A stretch of 64,000 nt of DNA from Kappaphycus alvarezii (GCA_002205965.3 NADL03000512.1:1922001-1986000); one strand, 5' to 3'. Positions 1 to 10,990 are shown, counted from the first letter of the stretch. Notes: generated by a model not told the origin, from the sequence alone. Numbers and translations: made by a program.

Positions 1-233
1 GGACGACATGGGCATCATGAAAGTAACTGCTGGTCTAAAGACAGCAAAAGAGCAAATTTATATGACGCGAGGAGCGAGTCAGGACCATAGGTGAAAAATT
101 TACAAAACAGAAAGGATAAAAGGTTGACGGATGCCAGTAACGTATCCATCGCTGAAAAAATTAGTCACGTCAATGTGACGAAAAGGGATGGGGAAGGGAA
201 CATTTTATCGGAAAAAATAGGCTAGATTATGAA

Positions 234-995
234 ATGCTGGAGCATATTCCAGCACCTGTACCTCCTCGGACCAAGAGGTCTGATAAAGTTGTTCCAGGAG
301 TGGAAATAACTCCGGGTAAGAAGACGAAAAAGAGTAAGGTATTTAAGAGTATCCCGAAGGACATATTAGAGTATGTGAATAAGTACAATTTGGCAGTTGA
401 GCTTGCATCGGCCCCAACTGGAATAAAGTTTGGTCAACTTTCGAGGGGCGATGCAGAGGATGCCAGAAAAGAATTCAAAAAAATTATCAGGTCTAATAAT
501 TCCGCTAAGGGTAAGATATTGTTTCATCAACCGGCCTCGACGGCTCCAAGACGTCTTAAGCTGGTACCAGTCAAAGTATTGGGAATGAAAACCCAAGCTT
601 TTTTCGATTCGGACGCTGTTCCAAACGTCATTTCAGAAACTTTGGTGACAGATCTAGGTCTTCAAATTATTCCAACTACTCGAAGAATAACTGCGGCGGA
701 TGGAACCTTCTCAAAATGCGTGGGCACTGTCGACAAAGTCTCTGTGTTTTTTGGGGACTCTTAAGTTGATGTAGACTTTCTTGTTATGCCTGATCTACCA
801 TTCAATGCCATTTTTGATTGCCCTACCATGAAGAGACTAGATACATGCATTGACTTGGGCCACCGAAGCGTTACAGTTCATATTGACAGCAGAACCGTGA
901 AGATGCCCCTGGATTTCGACAAAAGCACACATCCGGAAGATCTAAGAGAAACGGACAGCGAGGATTTCACTTCTAGTTATGAAAGCGAAAATTAA
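234..995 (+). pseudogene. Gypsy-1 retropepsin-like aspartic protease region, one in-frame stop
   Basis: The polyprotein segment is lysine-rich at its start and then carries a retropepsin fold. The active-site region reads AFFDSDAVPNVIS, where the family normally has D-S/T-G-A, so the glycine is replaced by aspartate. A typical C-terminal strand follows (MPDLPFNAIFDCPTMKRL). The reading frame is broken only by TAA at 762-764, since the same frame resumes at once and runs to 995. In the family this enzyme cuts Gag-Pol. The altered triad and the stop argue that it is inactive. The RT begins about 200 bases downstream. Confidence 0.75.
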
Positions 996-1208
996 GAACC
1001 AAATCACACTTTCGGAAGTGGAAAAGGGCACACTCGAGGGATAATGAACATGGAATGGGATTATTACGATTCTGGGTTTGAAGCAGATGACGAATGGAAT
1101 TCTAGGGTAGGTTCGAGACCTGAATTTATTTCTTTTTGCGATAATATCGACTCAAAGGACAGCATTCAGACCAGTAAAGAAGATTAACTTTGAAAAAAAA
1201 TTAATAAT

Positions 1209-2612
1209 ATGTCAAATTTCATATCTAAAGATGTGAGCACGCTGGAAGAGGTCCTTCAAAATATGGAGGGTGAGAATCAAGAAGAAGAAGAGCGCCACAT
1301 TGCAGAAATTCAAGAAAAAGTACAGAACCTTCCCGCCCCCGCCTCAATGAAAATATCCGGGATTCTAACATCTTACGAAGTAATTACATGGAGCGTTTCA
1401 GATCTAAGACAAGCAAGTGTACCGGTCACTCACTCATTTGAAATTCCCGATACTCAACCATTTTACTACAGGCATAGACTTCAACCGCAAAAATATGACC
1501 AATTTATCTCAAAGAATGTTACAAGTATGCTGAAAAATGATATTATTTGGCCATTTCATCCCCGTGGTCATTTCCAGTTGTGGTAGCACTAAAGAAGGAT
1601 GGAAAATTTCGCTTTTGCGTCGATTACCGACAACTGAAACAGAAAATGATACCTGTTCGATTTCCGATTCCAAACATGGAGGAAATCCTCGAGGACCTGA
1701 AGGACTGGAGATACTTCACGTCAATTCAACTTTACACTGGTTATTGGAAGATTCCATTTGATGAAAAATGTAAGGAAATAACAACTTTTACCAGCAAAGC
1801 CGGTACTTTCAGGTTCGAAGTGGTTCATTTTGTTCTCATGATTGCACTAGCTACATTCCAAATAATGATGAACATTTTTTTGAAAGGACTTCCATTTGCA
1901 AGAGTTTATATCGATGATTTGGTAATATTCTCAAAAGCCTTGGATCAGCACATATCACATGTCAAGACAGTAGTGGAGAGGATATCTTCATGCATCCTGA
2001 AAATTAAGTTCAGCAAATGCTTCATTGCGAAAACTTCTATCGAATTACTCAGTCATATCTTCGGTCACGAGGGAATTAAAGTGGATCCAGAGAAAACGAA
2101 AAAAATCATGTTGTCACCAAGGCCCGCTTCAAAGACGGAGGTTCGAAGCTTCTTAGGACTTGCCTCATATTACCGAAGATTTATCAAATATTTCGCCACG
2201 ACAGCAGCAAATTATATGCTAGCATTACGAAGAACAGAAAAATTTACTGGAACAAAGAAATGAAAACTGCATTTGAGGAACTTAAAGATGAGCTATGTGT
2301 ACCTCCAGTGCCCATGTATCCAGATTTCAGGAGACCTTTTTTTGTGAAAACAGATGCCTCAGAACGGTCTATGGGTGCCGTTTTGTCCTAAGAAGATCAA
2401 AACGAAAGACTACAACCTGTTCAATTCGCAATTGGTACTCTGAATGATGCGGAAAAGAGATACTCAGTCTGCAGGAAAGAAGAACTACCTGTCGTCCTCG
2501 CACTGAAAAAGTTTCACTAGTTCCTTTTATCACTGGAAACATTTATCTTGATAACTGATCATCAGTCACTTAAGACAGCATTCGAAAAGAAAGATATACA
2601 TCAACGTTAGTC
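1209..2612 (+). pseudogene. Gypsy-1 reverse transcriptase and RNase H, frameshifted
   Basis: The first part (1,209-1,586) holds the RT entry region. A frameshift near 1,550, in a TTT-rich stretch, moves the reading to the frame at 1,547-2,263. That frame carries FPVVVALKKDGKFRFCVDYR, the catalytic YIDD box (ARVYIDDLVIFS), the GIKVDPEK primer-grip region and the SFLGLASYYRRFI connection. RNase H continues to about 2,600 (VKTDASERSMGAVLS, ITDHQSLKTAF) with in-frame stops near 2,390 and 2,518 and a shift near 2,610. RT copies the element RNA and RNase H removes it. This copy cannot make either product whole. Confidence 0.9.
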
Positions 2613-2614
2613 TG

Positions 2615-4105
2615 ATGGCTCGACACTTCGCACAATATCGGTTTGAAATTGTGTATAGACTCGGAAACAATAATCAGCCTGCTGATTTCCTATCCCGCTT
2701 GAGGGATCCAATGAGTCCAAATGAAAAAGCTTCCGAGGACATCGTCGGAGTTGCCGGTGTGCAAGTGCAGAGCGATAACGAGTACGAAGCTAATATTCAC
2801 GGATTAATGAAATTAATTGATGGACTGATAATGAGAAAGGTTGATCTTGAACACAGAAATTGGTTACGCAGGAATCAAAAGGCTTTTACATTGTGGAATG
2901 GGAAACTCTTCCGACACATTAAAGCCGGTTCTCGTCTATTGGCCCTTTTGAAAGAAAGAATAAAGATCTCGAGGACTCTTCATGATGAGTTAGGGCATTG
3001 GGATCTCGAAACAACCAAAATATTCATTACGGAAAGATTATGGTGGCCCAGTATCCATAAAGACGTCTATAATTTCGTGAAAAGCTGCAATAACTGTTAA
3101 AAATTCACTCCGAAGCGAAAGTATAAGACAACTCTCAGCTTTCCAGTTTCTAGTCTTTTTGAAACATTCTCAATCGACTTTGCAGGCCTATTCAAGGAAT
3201 TCTCTTCCGGAAACAAATATCTCCTTATAGCGGTGGAACATCTTACTGGATGGCCAATAGCAGTTGCAGTTGAGGAGGAAAATGCTGAGGTAGTCCTGAG
3301 ATTCATCGAAAAAGAAATAATTGAATCGTTTGGCCTTCCAAAAAAGATCATCTCGGATAAAGCCCCTTGTTTTCCTGCAACCCCAGTGCTTCGTTACTTA
3401 AAAGAGAGAGGGATTCAGCTAAAGACCGTTCTCGCATACGCTCCTAAGTCAAACGGGAAAGCGGAGAGGATGGTTGGAACCATCAGACGAGCAATATCAA
3501 AAACTATGTCGGAGAATGAAATCCATTGGGAAGATGCCTTACCAAAAGTGTTATACGGCTATCGTCGAAGAAGAGGAAGAAGTAGACGCTCACCATTCGA
3601 GATAATGTACGGAAGGGCTCCTAGAATGTTACAGAGAGACATGGAAACAAATATTACCGATGAAGAGAGTAGAGAAGTCGAACTATTGACCACCAAAGGC
3701 TGGAGATCACGGCGCGCGCTAACAAAGACAAGAAAAAAGGATGCAGAGCCTCCAGTCCAAACTTTTTCAGTCGGCTCTAAAGTACTTGTAGCTCACGGAA
3801 AAGAAATACAACATGCTGTGAAGTGGCCGGCCTTCCAAACAAAGTACTCAAGCCCTTGCATCGTCGCGGAGGAAAGACGCCCGCATTATAACCTCTGTTC
3901 AAGCTCAGGGAAGAGATCAAGGAGGGCCACCCATGCCAGTCGTCTGGTCCCTTACCATCAGAGGCCTGAAGAACTCCTTCTCACACAGGACCATGCTCAA
4001 CCACGGGGCATACTCATCTTTAACTGCAGAATGATTCCTATTGGAGGAAGAGGGCCTGGGAATGGTTCATCTCGATTACACGGGACTACTACGAACTTCT
4101 CGTAA
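2615..4105 (+). pseudogene. Gypsy-1 RNase H tail and DDE integrase
   Basis: The segment starts with the end of RNase H (YRFEIVYRLGNNNQPADFLSRL). An H2C2 finger follows (LHDELGH...CNNC) and ends at TAA 3098-3100. The same frame continues into the integrase core: first D in FSIDFAG, second D in SDKAPCF, E in NGKAERM. The C-terminal part ends in HASRLVPYHQRPEE, as in Ty3/gypsy integrases. So only one stop separates the zinc finger from the core. The last 80 bases overlap the downstream ORF in another frame. Integrase joins the cDNA to the host genome in this family. Confidence 0.9.
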
Positions 4106-5076
4106 TCATCCATTTCTATATTAATATATGCTTATGTTTTCGTACGTTGAACGGCCCATTGCTATCTCAAGAAGATTTCCGACCATTAATAATAGTTCTA
4201 TTTTCATTCCAAAACGGAAGGTTCACGGAAGCAGGTCCAGAGTTTGTGGAAGTAATATACCATTACTCTATAGGAAGGTATGGAATGGTAGCTATCGGAG
4301 ACTTGTCTCAAACGTATCTGAACATTGTCTGTCCGATTTACGTATTTCTCAATAAAAACCAAGATGTGCAACTGAGAGGTTACGCCTTACCCCCTGATAT
4401 GGAATATAGACTGGTCCCATATCCCCTATGGGAACCTTATGTTTACCCGCCACAAATTGGGAACCTTGAGGTTGGCGAAGATCCTCCTGGAGCAGTGATG
4501 ATGGCCCGAGGAGGACCGTCGGGAGAAAACAACCCGCCCAGAAGAGGTTCTGGTCGTCCCCCGAGAGTACTTCGTGAAAGTCCTAGTACGTTAGGAACTA
4601 GTCGCGGCCATTCATCGGGACCACCCACCACAACTTCGTCTCCAGCTATCCTTCACCACCATTCGCAGCATACAGTCGGTAGAAGAAGATTATCTTTTTG
4701 GTTGCGCAATATCTCCGAGGACGCGAACGATGCGCAGGTCATTTCTTATTTCATGATTAGCATCTGTTTATGTTTTCGGGCGCTACATGGACAGAACTTA
4801 TCTTACGAAGACTCATTCTTGATGGTGCGTGTCTTCTTTTCTTATCGACATCCATTCCTCCGGCATCTTCCAGAAGAGTTTGCATATCACATATATTTTT
4901 TAACTATTGGAAAATTCGGAAGAGTCACGGAAGAAGAATGTATTCAACCCCATCTCGATGCTATCAAACCAATATATGAAGCTATGCGACAAAGTGAGAT
5001 AGCAGTAATGCGAAACTACTTTTTGAAGTATCATATTGGTAATCAGTTGCATCCGTCCCGGTTTGGAAGACCGTAA
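4024..5076 (+). CDS. Gypsy-1 third ORF of unknown function with an internally duplicated domain
   Basis: An open frame follows integrase and overlaps its 3' end by about 80 bases. It opens just after a TAA at 4,021, so the start is uncertain and it could be expressed by frameshifting from pol. Two copies of one roughly 95-residue domain are visible, at 4,036-4,341 and 4,690-4,977. Both contain INICLCFRTL / ISICLCFRAL, then LxxED, a V-x-F-S block, PEF/PEEF, IYxxSIG / IYFLTIG and PIY near the end. A Pro/Gly/Ser-rich linker lies between. The position is where env or accessory ORFs sit in some gypsy elements. I see no signal peptide or convincing membrane anchor and do not recognise the domain. 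Confidence 0.6.
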   Translation: MQNDSYWRKRAWEWFISITRDYYELLVIIHFYINICLCFRTLNGPLLSQEDFRPLIIVLFSFQNGRFTEAGPEFVEVIYHYSIGRYGMVAIGDLSQTYLNIVCPIYVFLNKNQDVQLRGYALPPDMEYRLVPYPLWEPYVYPPQIGNLEVGEDPPGAVMMARGGPSGENNPPRRGSGRPPRVLRESPSTLGTSRGHSSGPPTTTSSPAILHHHSQHTVGRRRLSFWLRNISEDANDAQVISYFMISICLCFRALHGQNLSYEDSFLMVRVFFSYRHPFLRHLPEEFAYHIYFLTIGKFGRVTEEECIQPHLDAIKPIYEAMRQSEIAVMRNYFLKYHIGNQLHPSRFGRP

Positions 5077-5152
5077 ATTTTATCAATAAGACAGATAACA
5101 CTAACGGAAAAAGAAGAAGAACAATGAAGACAAGCCGGGAGGATAGTCTTGA

Positions 5153-5163
5153 GCGGGAGGGCG
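5153..5163 (+). promoter_or_regulatory. Polypurine tract of Gypsy-1
   Basis: GCGGGAGGGCG lies directly before the TGATGTG start of the 3' LTR. A purine tract at this place primes plus-strand DNA synthesis in LTR retroelements. The short distance to the LTR start supports the boundary. Confidence 0.6.
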
Positions 5164-6489
5164 TGATGTGTGCAAAATTCGCACACGACAAAAATCTAAA
5201 AGAGGACCAAAATTGTATACAGTGTCGGAATTTGGAAGATATTTTTACAGTTTCTGAATTTGCAAGATATTTTTAATTTGGATGAGTGTGGGAAAATCAT
5301 GGGCTGATTTTTAATTTTAAGACACGGTGTCACTAATAGATGGCATTACTGTACACGTCCAAGGTCGTCATACTTTTCGAAGACGTCGCAGTATTTAAAG
5401 TTTGAAATGGACGTCGTTGAGACAAACTTTCGCCATCAACTACCCCATCGGTTCACCCCTTTTTTTGGCCCTTAACATGAACAACCTCCGCACTTCCCTC
5501 ACCATCACCAAGCCATCCTGAGGCCGTCGTCCACTCAACGCTTTGGCCCTAATGGCATATGGTTCAACCGACTACGATGATTACTGTAGAAGGTTGGATG
5601 GGGAACGCGTTCGGGAGTGTGTCCGTCGTAACTGCTTCAAGCAGGCAGAAGAAGAACAGGAGGAGGAGGAGGGAGAAGAGGAGGACTGGGTGGAACCGTG
5701 GGAGCCACGAGTATGAAACGGTAGGGGGGCTCTCATAGAGAACGAAAGGAAGACTGAGGGAGTAATTGTGATCTCCGACTCTTTTGACGAAGATAAAGAG
5801 AGGAGAAAAGAGGAGAATGAGGGGGAAGGAGACATAGAAAGTGCTGGATTGGTGGGGAAGGGGCCGAAAAATATGGACCAGGTGACCCTGACTCTGAAAC
5901 TGGATAGGAGAGTCCTCAGTGGTCTAGATATTTCGGAAGAGGAAATGGAGAATTCTAAGCCGTTCACGGATATATGTGTGGACTGCCTTGGTGGTATGGA
6001 TATTTTGGGGGAACTGTTTGGCTCTGATATAGAGGACTAAGATATTAAGGAAAGAATCTAGATATTTATCGTGATAGTACCTACTGTTAGTCTTTCTCGT
6101 TCACACGATTCCATTTGATGCATTTTATGGTTCTTAGTATGTTTCTTTGAGACTTTGGGTTTAGCTAAAATGTCTATGTAAACTGAGTAAACTGCTTCCT
6201 CTTGTGGAGGTCAAGCAAGTTGGCAGAAAACTTCAAGTCAAGTCTCGAGTACTAGGAAGTTGAGAGTCAGCTTCAGACCCAAGAAATATTTTTCCCACGC
6301 TGGTCACAGAGCATCAGTGGTAGACCCTGGCACTTCCATACTTGCTTGTAGCTATCTCAGTTGTTTTCCTTATCCACTCATTTTTGTTCGTTCAATTATA
6401 CCACGGTAGCACTTTTGTTGCTTGCAACACCTCCTTCTTGAGGTAGTTGGTTCTGAGTATCTCTTCTCCCGAAGATTTGCCCCATATCA
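5164..6489 (+). repeat. Gypsy-1 3' LTR, about 1.3 kb
   Basis: It starts TGATGTGTGC and ends CCATATCA, giving TGAT/ATCA termini. Its first 200 bases and last 450 bases match, as reverse complement, the solo LTR at 7,513-8,230. The middle differs: about 650 bases here, with an ORF, against about 90 bases there. A TATA-like GTATTTAAAG lies near 5,390, a plausible U3 promoter. No target duplication can be tested because the 5' LTR is outside the window. Confidence 0.75.
5552..6040 (+). pseudogene. Acidic ORF inside the Gypsy-1 LTR, one in-frame stop
   Basis: The ATG at 5,552 opens a frame that runs to 6,040, interrupted only by TGA near 5,714. The protein has a short Tyr/Asp/Arg start (MAYGSTDYDDY), a long Glu run, a second Glu/Lys-rich part and a Leu/Asp-rich tail ending GELFGSDIED. 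No known domain is recognised. It lies after the TATA-like box, so an LTR promoter could have transcribed it. The solo LTR copy lacks this segment. It may be a captured sequence or an accessory ORF; low-complexity acidic composition makes a chance frame possible. Confidence 0.4.
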
Positions 6490-6746
6490 ATATTTCGGGC
6501 CTCAACAGACCACATCTTTCAAATATTGAAGCACCCAAACATTCCCACCCACAAATGCTTCGTGCCGTAGGGTCCCATCACAGGCAGGTTAGTGTAATTC
6601 TCCGTGGCCATAATAACCCCGCGCCATGAAGTCTGCCCGTAGGCGCCTTTGGGTGTTGTTTGGTGATATGCGGCTTTCACCAAGGCGGAAGATTGGAGCT
6701 TGCCGCCACTAGGTGGCGGGCGCGGGGAGTTCGGTACCACACGTAG

Positions 6747-7279
6747 TTAGTAGTTCAATATGAGCCTGTTTCTCAAGGGAACAGACGGAGATGAGTGAGA
6801 ATCCGACCGTAAGGCGTCAAATATTGCGAGCAAAGGGTATCTCATGGAGCGTTGCAAACCACGCTTTGGTAACTGGCATGCTCTTACACGAGGTAGCAGA
6901 TCACATATGATTGACGCCACCAAGTGATCGATCTCGTAGTCACGCCACACAGTTACACTGTGCAGGCAGATGAACTGTTGGAGTTCAGACTCGAGGTGCT
7001 TGACCTGTGCGTGTAACCCGATGAGGTCTTGTTCCGGTTCACAGAGTAGGGAGCGGACATAACTTTCTAGACCGAATTAGACCAGCTGCAAATAGAGGAA
7101 AGATTCTCCGGGCGGCTTTCGGTTCCGCGGGACGTGCGATCAAGCGGCCTCCGTCCTCTCAAAATAGTTGCGGGATGCCCCGGAAACCCCAAATACCAGT
7201 CACCTTCGTCCTCGCCTTCATCTCCGCAATTGTCTGGCAAGTTGAAAATCGGGATGGTAGCGACTGTACCAGATTGCAC
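6747..7279 (-). pseudogene. Possible decayed reading frame between Gypsy-1 and Copia-1
   Basis: This lies in the 0.9 kb between the two elements. On the minus strand an acidic stretch (7,279-7,067; GDEGEDEGDWYLGFPGHP) is followed after one frameshift near 7,075 by a helix-like part (LIGLHAQVKHLESELQQF) and a tail ending at 6,747. The heptad-like Leu spacing suggests a coiled coil, as in some gag or host proteins. I recognise no family. Stops upstream and the frameshift make it a fragment at best. The rest of 6,490-7,415 shows nothing else that I can support. Confidence 0.25.
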
Positions 7280-7415
7280 AATTTATCCGTTACAAAAGTT
7301 GCACATTGTACACATTGAAGCGAAAGGGGCCAGTGGAATGCTCTTTTCGAATTGGGTCGAACGTTTAAAAGTGTAGGAGCAACTCCCTGTTTTTAAAAAT
7401 ATTCAATTTACGTAT

Positions 7416-8380
7416 TGACAGATTTGTTCGACAGAAGTGTACGAATGGAAAAGTCCAGGACATAGGACTCCAGTAGAAGTAGTGATAATCATTGCTGTCC
7501 TGGAGAGGGATCTGATAGGGTACATAGTCTGGAAAAGAGATACCCAGAACCAATTACCCCAAGAGGAAGGTCTTGCAATCGACGAAATTGCTACCATACC
7601 ATAGTTAGACGAACAAAAAGAGGTGGGTAAGAACGAAAGTTAAGAGGCATACAAGAAAGTATAGACGGAGCAAAGTCTACCATTGATGCTCTGTGACCAG
7701 CACAAGAGAAATGGAACCTGAAGTTGACTCTCAACTTTCTACTACTCGGGACTTGGATTGAAGTTGTCTGCAAACTTGCTTAGCTCCCACAAGAGGAAGC
7801 AGTTTACTCAGCCTATATTAAATTTTGGCTACCATAAAGTCTCAAACAAACACATTAATAACCATAAAATACATTCAAGGGAATCGTGTAAATTAGAGAG
7901 AATATTTGAAGATATTTCTTCAAGGTAAATATCTAGGTGCTATACCCGTGCCCACCAGACATCGGCCAGGGGTGAGAATTAATGTGAAAAATATGTGAAA
8001 ATTATATAGACCTTTGAGAGTCACTCATGGTATCACTCAGGACCTGGACGTGTACTGAAATCTATTAATTACAGCTTTTCTTAAAATAAAAAACTAATCC
8101 ATAAATTTACCACACTCATCCAAATTAAAAATGTCTCGCAAATTCAGATACTGTAAAAATATCTTGTAAAATCCGATAATGTATCCGAATTTTGTCCTCC
8201 TCTAGATTTTCCCCGGGTGCATGCACATCATGCTCTCCTAGAGAGGTATCATTGAAATAATTATAAGTTTAGTGAAGATGAATATATCGCACTCTCGAGT
8301 GGTATAAGTAGTAGTGCAATGCAGGTCGTAAGGAAAAAAATAAAAAACAGTAAAATATCCACTTTAAAACATCCTCAACA
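7416..8380 (+). repeat. Copia-1 5' LTR, split by a solo LTR
   Basis: It begins TGACAGATTTG and ends CCTCAACA, just before the primer site. Removing the insertion at 7,513-8,230 leaves about 246 bases that align to the 3' LTR: GTGTACGAATGG, ACTCCAGTAGAAG, CCTGGAGAGGGAT, then AGTAGTAGTGCAATGCA. The two LTRs differ at many places, so the insertion of Copia-1 is old. Confidence 0.8.
7513..8230 (-). repeat. Solo LTR of the Gypsy-1 family inserted in the Copia-1 5' LTR
   Basis: Read on the minus strand it starts TGATGTGCATGC and ends ACCCTATCA, matching the ends of the LTR at 5,164-6,489. It is about 718 bases long and lacks the ORF-bearing middle. It contains a TATATAA box. The flanks 7,493-7,512 and 8,231-8,250 are near-identical (17 of 20). 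The 3' LTR of Copia-1 has this sequence only once, so the flank copies look like a duplication made at insertion. Confidence 0.8.
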
Positions 8381-8391
8381 GGTTATGGGCC
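8381..8391 (+). promoter_or_regulatory. Copia-1 primer binding site of the half-initiator-tRNA type
   Basis: GGTTATGGGCC follows the 5' LTR directly. It equals the reverse complement of the anticodon stem-loop of eukaryotic initiator tRNA-Met. Drosophila copia is known to prime from a 5' half of that tRNA, with the site GGTTATGGGCCCAG. The match runs for 11 bases and then diverges. It differs from the usual 3'-acceptor site (TGGTATCAGAGC) of plant copia elements. Confidence 0.75.
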
Positions 8392-8481
8392 TGCAGTTCT
8401 CCCCTTTCGCACTCTTAACACAAGTCCTACGATCCTAGTCTGTTTGGTTTAGGTTTTCTCACGGCTTTCGAATTTTTCCTA

Positions 8482-9350
8482 ATGTCAGAGGAACGATTCG
8501 ATGCATCTACATGTCGAGTCGAGAAATTGACGTCGGAGAACTACTATCTTTGGGCCAACAAGATCTAAAACTTTATAAGAGGTGAAAGGTCATGGAAATA
8601 TGTTGGCAGATCCTTTGGCGAGCCAATTGAGGATGATCGAAAAGCACTGGAACTTCATGAACGCAAGATAGATATGGCTCTCGCGTATTTGTTAATGTCG
8701 ATTGATACTGCTTGCAAGTCGTATGTGCTACCAATGTGAGATCCCAAAGCTGGTCTGGGCCACGCTCCGCAAATCATACCATTTAGTGTATGAGGCGTCT
8801 ATTGATGCAACAATTTCTACGCTTCTGGATATCTCAATGGACAATTCGGAGGCCATAATTCAGTACTCAATCGCATTGATCATTTAGTTAATAATTTAGC
8901 GTCAATAGGTCACATGGTATCCTGCACTAAGGAAAACAGAGGCTTTCTCTACGGTCTCACAGCTCACTTCAGCGTCGCTGACCAATTCATCCGGTCTACC
9001 GTGAAGACATACGACCAGGATGTTGCAGAAATTGTTGTTGCAGACTTTGCAATGGACCGCAGCCCTTCTGAAAGCCATTAATAACTCGTCGTCTCTAAGA
9101 CGGAAAATATCGACAAAAATGTAGTCATTTCAGTCGTAGGGGGCACTATGCGGATCGTTGTTTCCGTAAGTCCAGGGGCAAGTACTACAAGAAGGATTTC
9201 TCTTCCCACAAAAATGGTCCGCACAAAGAAACGATTGCGGTTAAAGCCGAGAACTCAGCCGATTCTGAGCCTCACAAAAAGAGTGCTACGATAGCACAGT
9301 CTGCCTTGCTACTCCGGGATGGCCAGTCCCTACCGCCTCCTAGATAAATA
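8482..9350 (+). pseudogene. Copia-1 gag
   Basis: The ATG at 8,482 opens a copia-type gag: VEKLTSENYYLWANKI, then a stop (8,566-8,568), then IRGERSWKYVGRSFGEP and KIDMALAYLLMSIDTACKS, matching the UBN2-like gag pattern. A zinc knuckle lies near 9,120 (CSHFSRRGHYADRC). The second cysteine of CX2CX4HX4C is Phe here, so metal binding is probably lost. Several stops and shifts break the frame between 8,740 and 9,080. Gag packages element RNA in the family. Confidence 0.75.
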
Positions 9351-10990
9351 ATGGACTCAGGATACCCCACGCATATGACTTTCGACTTCTAGGACTTCTT
9401 TTATTTTACAGCTAATACTAATTCTGTTCAGGTTTGAAATAAGCAATAACTGGATTCGCAAGGTATTTGAACAGTATTCTTTGATACTATTTTGAATGAT
9501 GAATGTCAGACGATCGCATTCCATGGTGTAATTTAAACTTCAAGACTACTATATGATCTTTTATCAGTGTCACGTATTCGCAAGAGAAGGTTTATGGTAT
9601 CCTTCGAAGATTCCACTTCTGGTGATGGGTTTTGTTCTGTTCGGGACACGGGCTCTCATGAAATCAAACTCATGGCCACTCTGACCAGCAACGGCTTCTA
9701 CGGGTTATATTTCAAAGTCCTAACAGGCAGTTTTCCAGCTCTTGAAGTGACTCAGTTTCAGGAAGAATGAGGGCTTTGGCATAAATGACTAGGTCATATT
9801 AAAAGAAGTGCCTTTCAAAAGTCGATTTCTTTCACGAAGGTGATACTGTTCAGCTCCTGGGGACATGATCGTAACAAACTTTGTCGCCAGTGCTCCTTGG
9901 CTAGTCCCGTCAACACCTTCTTAAGCAGGTTTCGTTGCCAGATAAGGTTCAATACCCCCTTGATCGAGCCCATTCAAACTTTTTTGGACATGTGCGGGTT
10001 CTATCCCTCTCCACCAAGCACTATGTTGTCAATCTGCTTGAAGAATATAGTAGATACTCACTCGTTCGATTTATCTGTCCTAAAAACCAAGTGGCGGGCG
10101 CTTTATAAGAAATGATCCTCGAACTACAAAACCTTTTTAATAAGATCGTCTCGCACTTGATAGTGATGAACCGAAGAAAGCTGAAGTGCCTCCGGTCCGA
10201 TAAAGGCAGTTAATCTGTTTTCACAAAACTCCGGAACTGGTTTGCCTCGCAAGGACTCGTTGACAAATTGAAAACGCCGTATTTCCCAGAGTACAACGGC
10301 TGCAGCGAATATCTTAATCAAAACTTTATGGAGATGGAAAGATCAATGGTTACGAACATTCAAGCTCATAATCGCTAGCAATATTGCCCTGAGATTGTAA
10401 ACTGCGCAAAATACCTGCACAATCGATTGCAAACGACGGGTTGCAAAACGGAATGCACGCCTTATGAGGTCATTCAAGGCAAACCGCAGAACCTCTTTCA
10501 TACCATAACCTTTGGTTGTAAGGACTATGTACGCATCCCAAAGTCCAAAAGGGGGAGTGAGCTTTCACCCAGTACGTGGGAAGGAGTTGTTGTTGGATAT
10601 GATGGAGGAAATGAATTTCGAGTTTATGAACCTTCAGATGGGAAAGTATTAATTTCGCAAGATGTTGCCTTTGATAAGGCCACCACTGGATTTGAGTCCA
10701 ACCTCTCAAACTGCCCACTAAGGATTGAAATGCCCAACATGGATGTTGATATGCCTAAAAAAATGGATGGTGAGAATCCTGAACCATCTGCCAAGCCCAA
10801 TACAGACAACCTCAATCAACCAGCCCCGTATCCTAGTAAAACCAATGGATTCATTGTGAAAATTATGGAAACAAGGGATTCAAAGAGTCCCAGCGTTCCA
10901 CCTGCCTGGTACGGTTTCGAAACCGCATGTCCCATCACGGAATCCCTTATGAATGTCAACCGTCTAGATATCCCTCTCACGTACAATTAG
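9351..10990 (+). pseudogene. Copia-1 protease and integrase
   Basis: The protease active site reads IMDSGYPTHMTF near 9,350, with D-S-G retained, followed by a stop. A GAG-pre-integrase part follows near 9,775 (LWHK, then LGHI) and CRQCSLASPV near 9,880. The core region reads KCLRSDKGS near 10,190 and PYFPEYNG near 10,290. A stop follows near 10,374, and the typical tail TECTPYEVIQGKP with VGYDGGNEFRVYEP ends in an open frame to 10,990. The E-containing ER pair after PEYNG is changed. The order PR-INT-RT identifies copia rather than gypsy. Confidence 0.8.

Larger units (their letters stand above)
1..6489 (+). mobile_element. Ty3/gypsy LTR retrotransposon Gypsy-1 (5' end off window, decayed)
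   Basis: Domains run in Ty3/gypsy order: retropepsin, reverse transcriptase, RNase H, H2C2 zinc finger, DDE integrase, then an extra ORF, a purine tract and a 3' LTR. Gag and the 5' LTR must lie left of the window. The polyprotein is interrupted by in-frame stops (762-764, 3098-3100 and several in RNase H) and by frameshifts near 1,550 and 2,610, so this copy is dead. A solo LTR of the same family lies in reverse orientation at 7,513-8,230. It confirms the TGAT...ATCA ends of the LTR. Confidence 0.9.
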
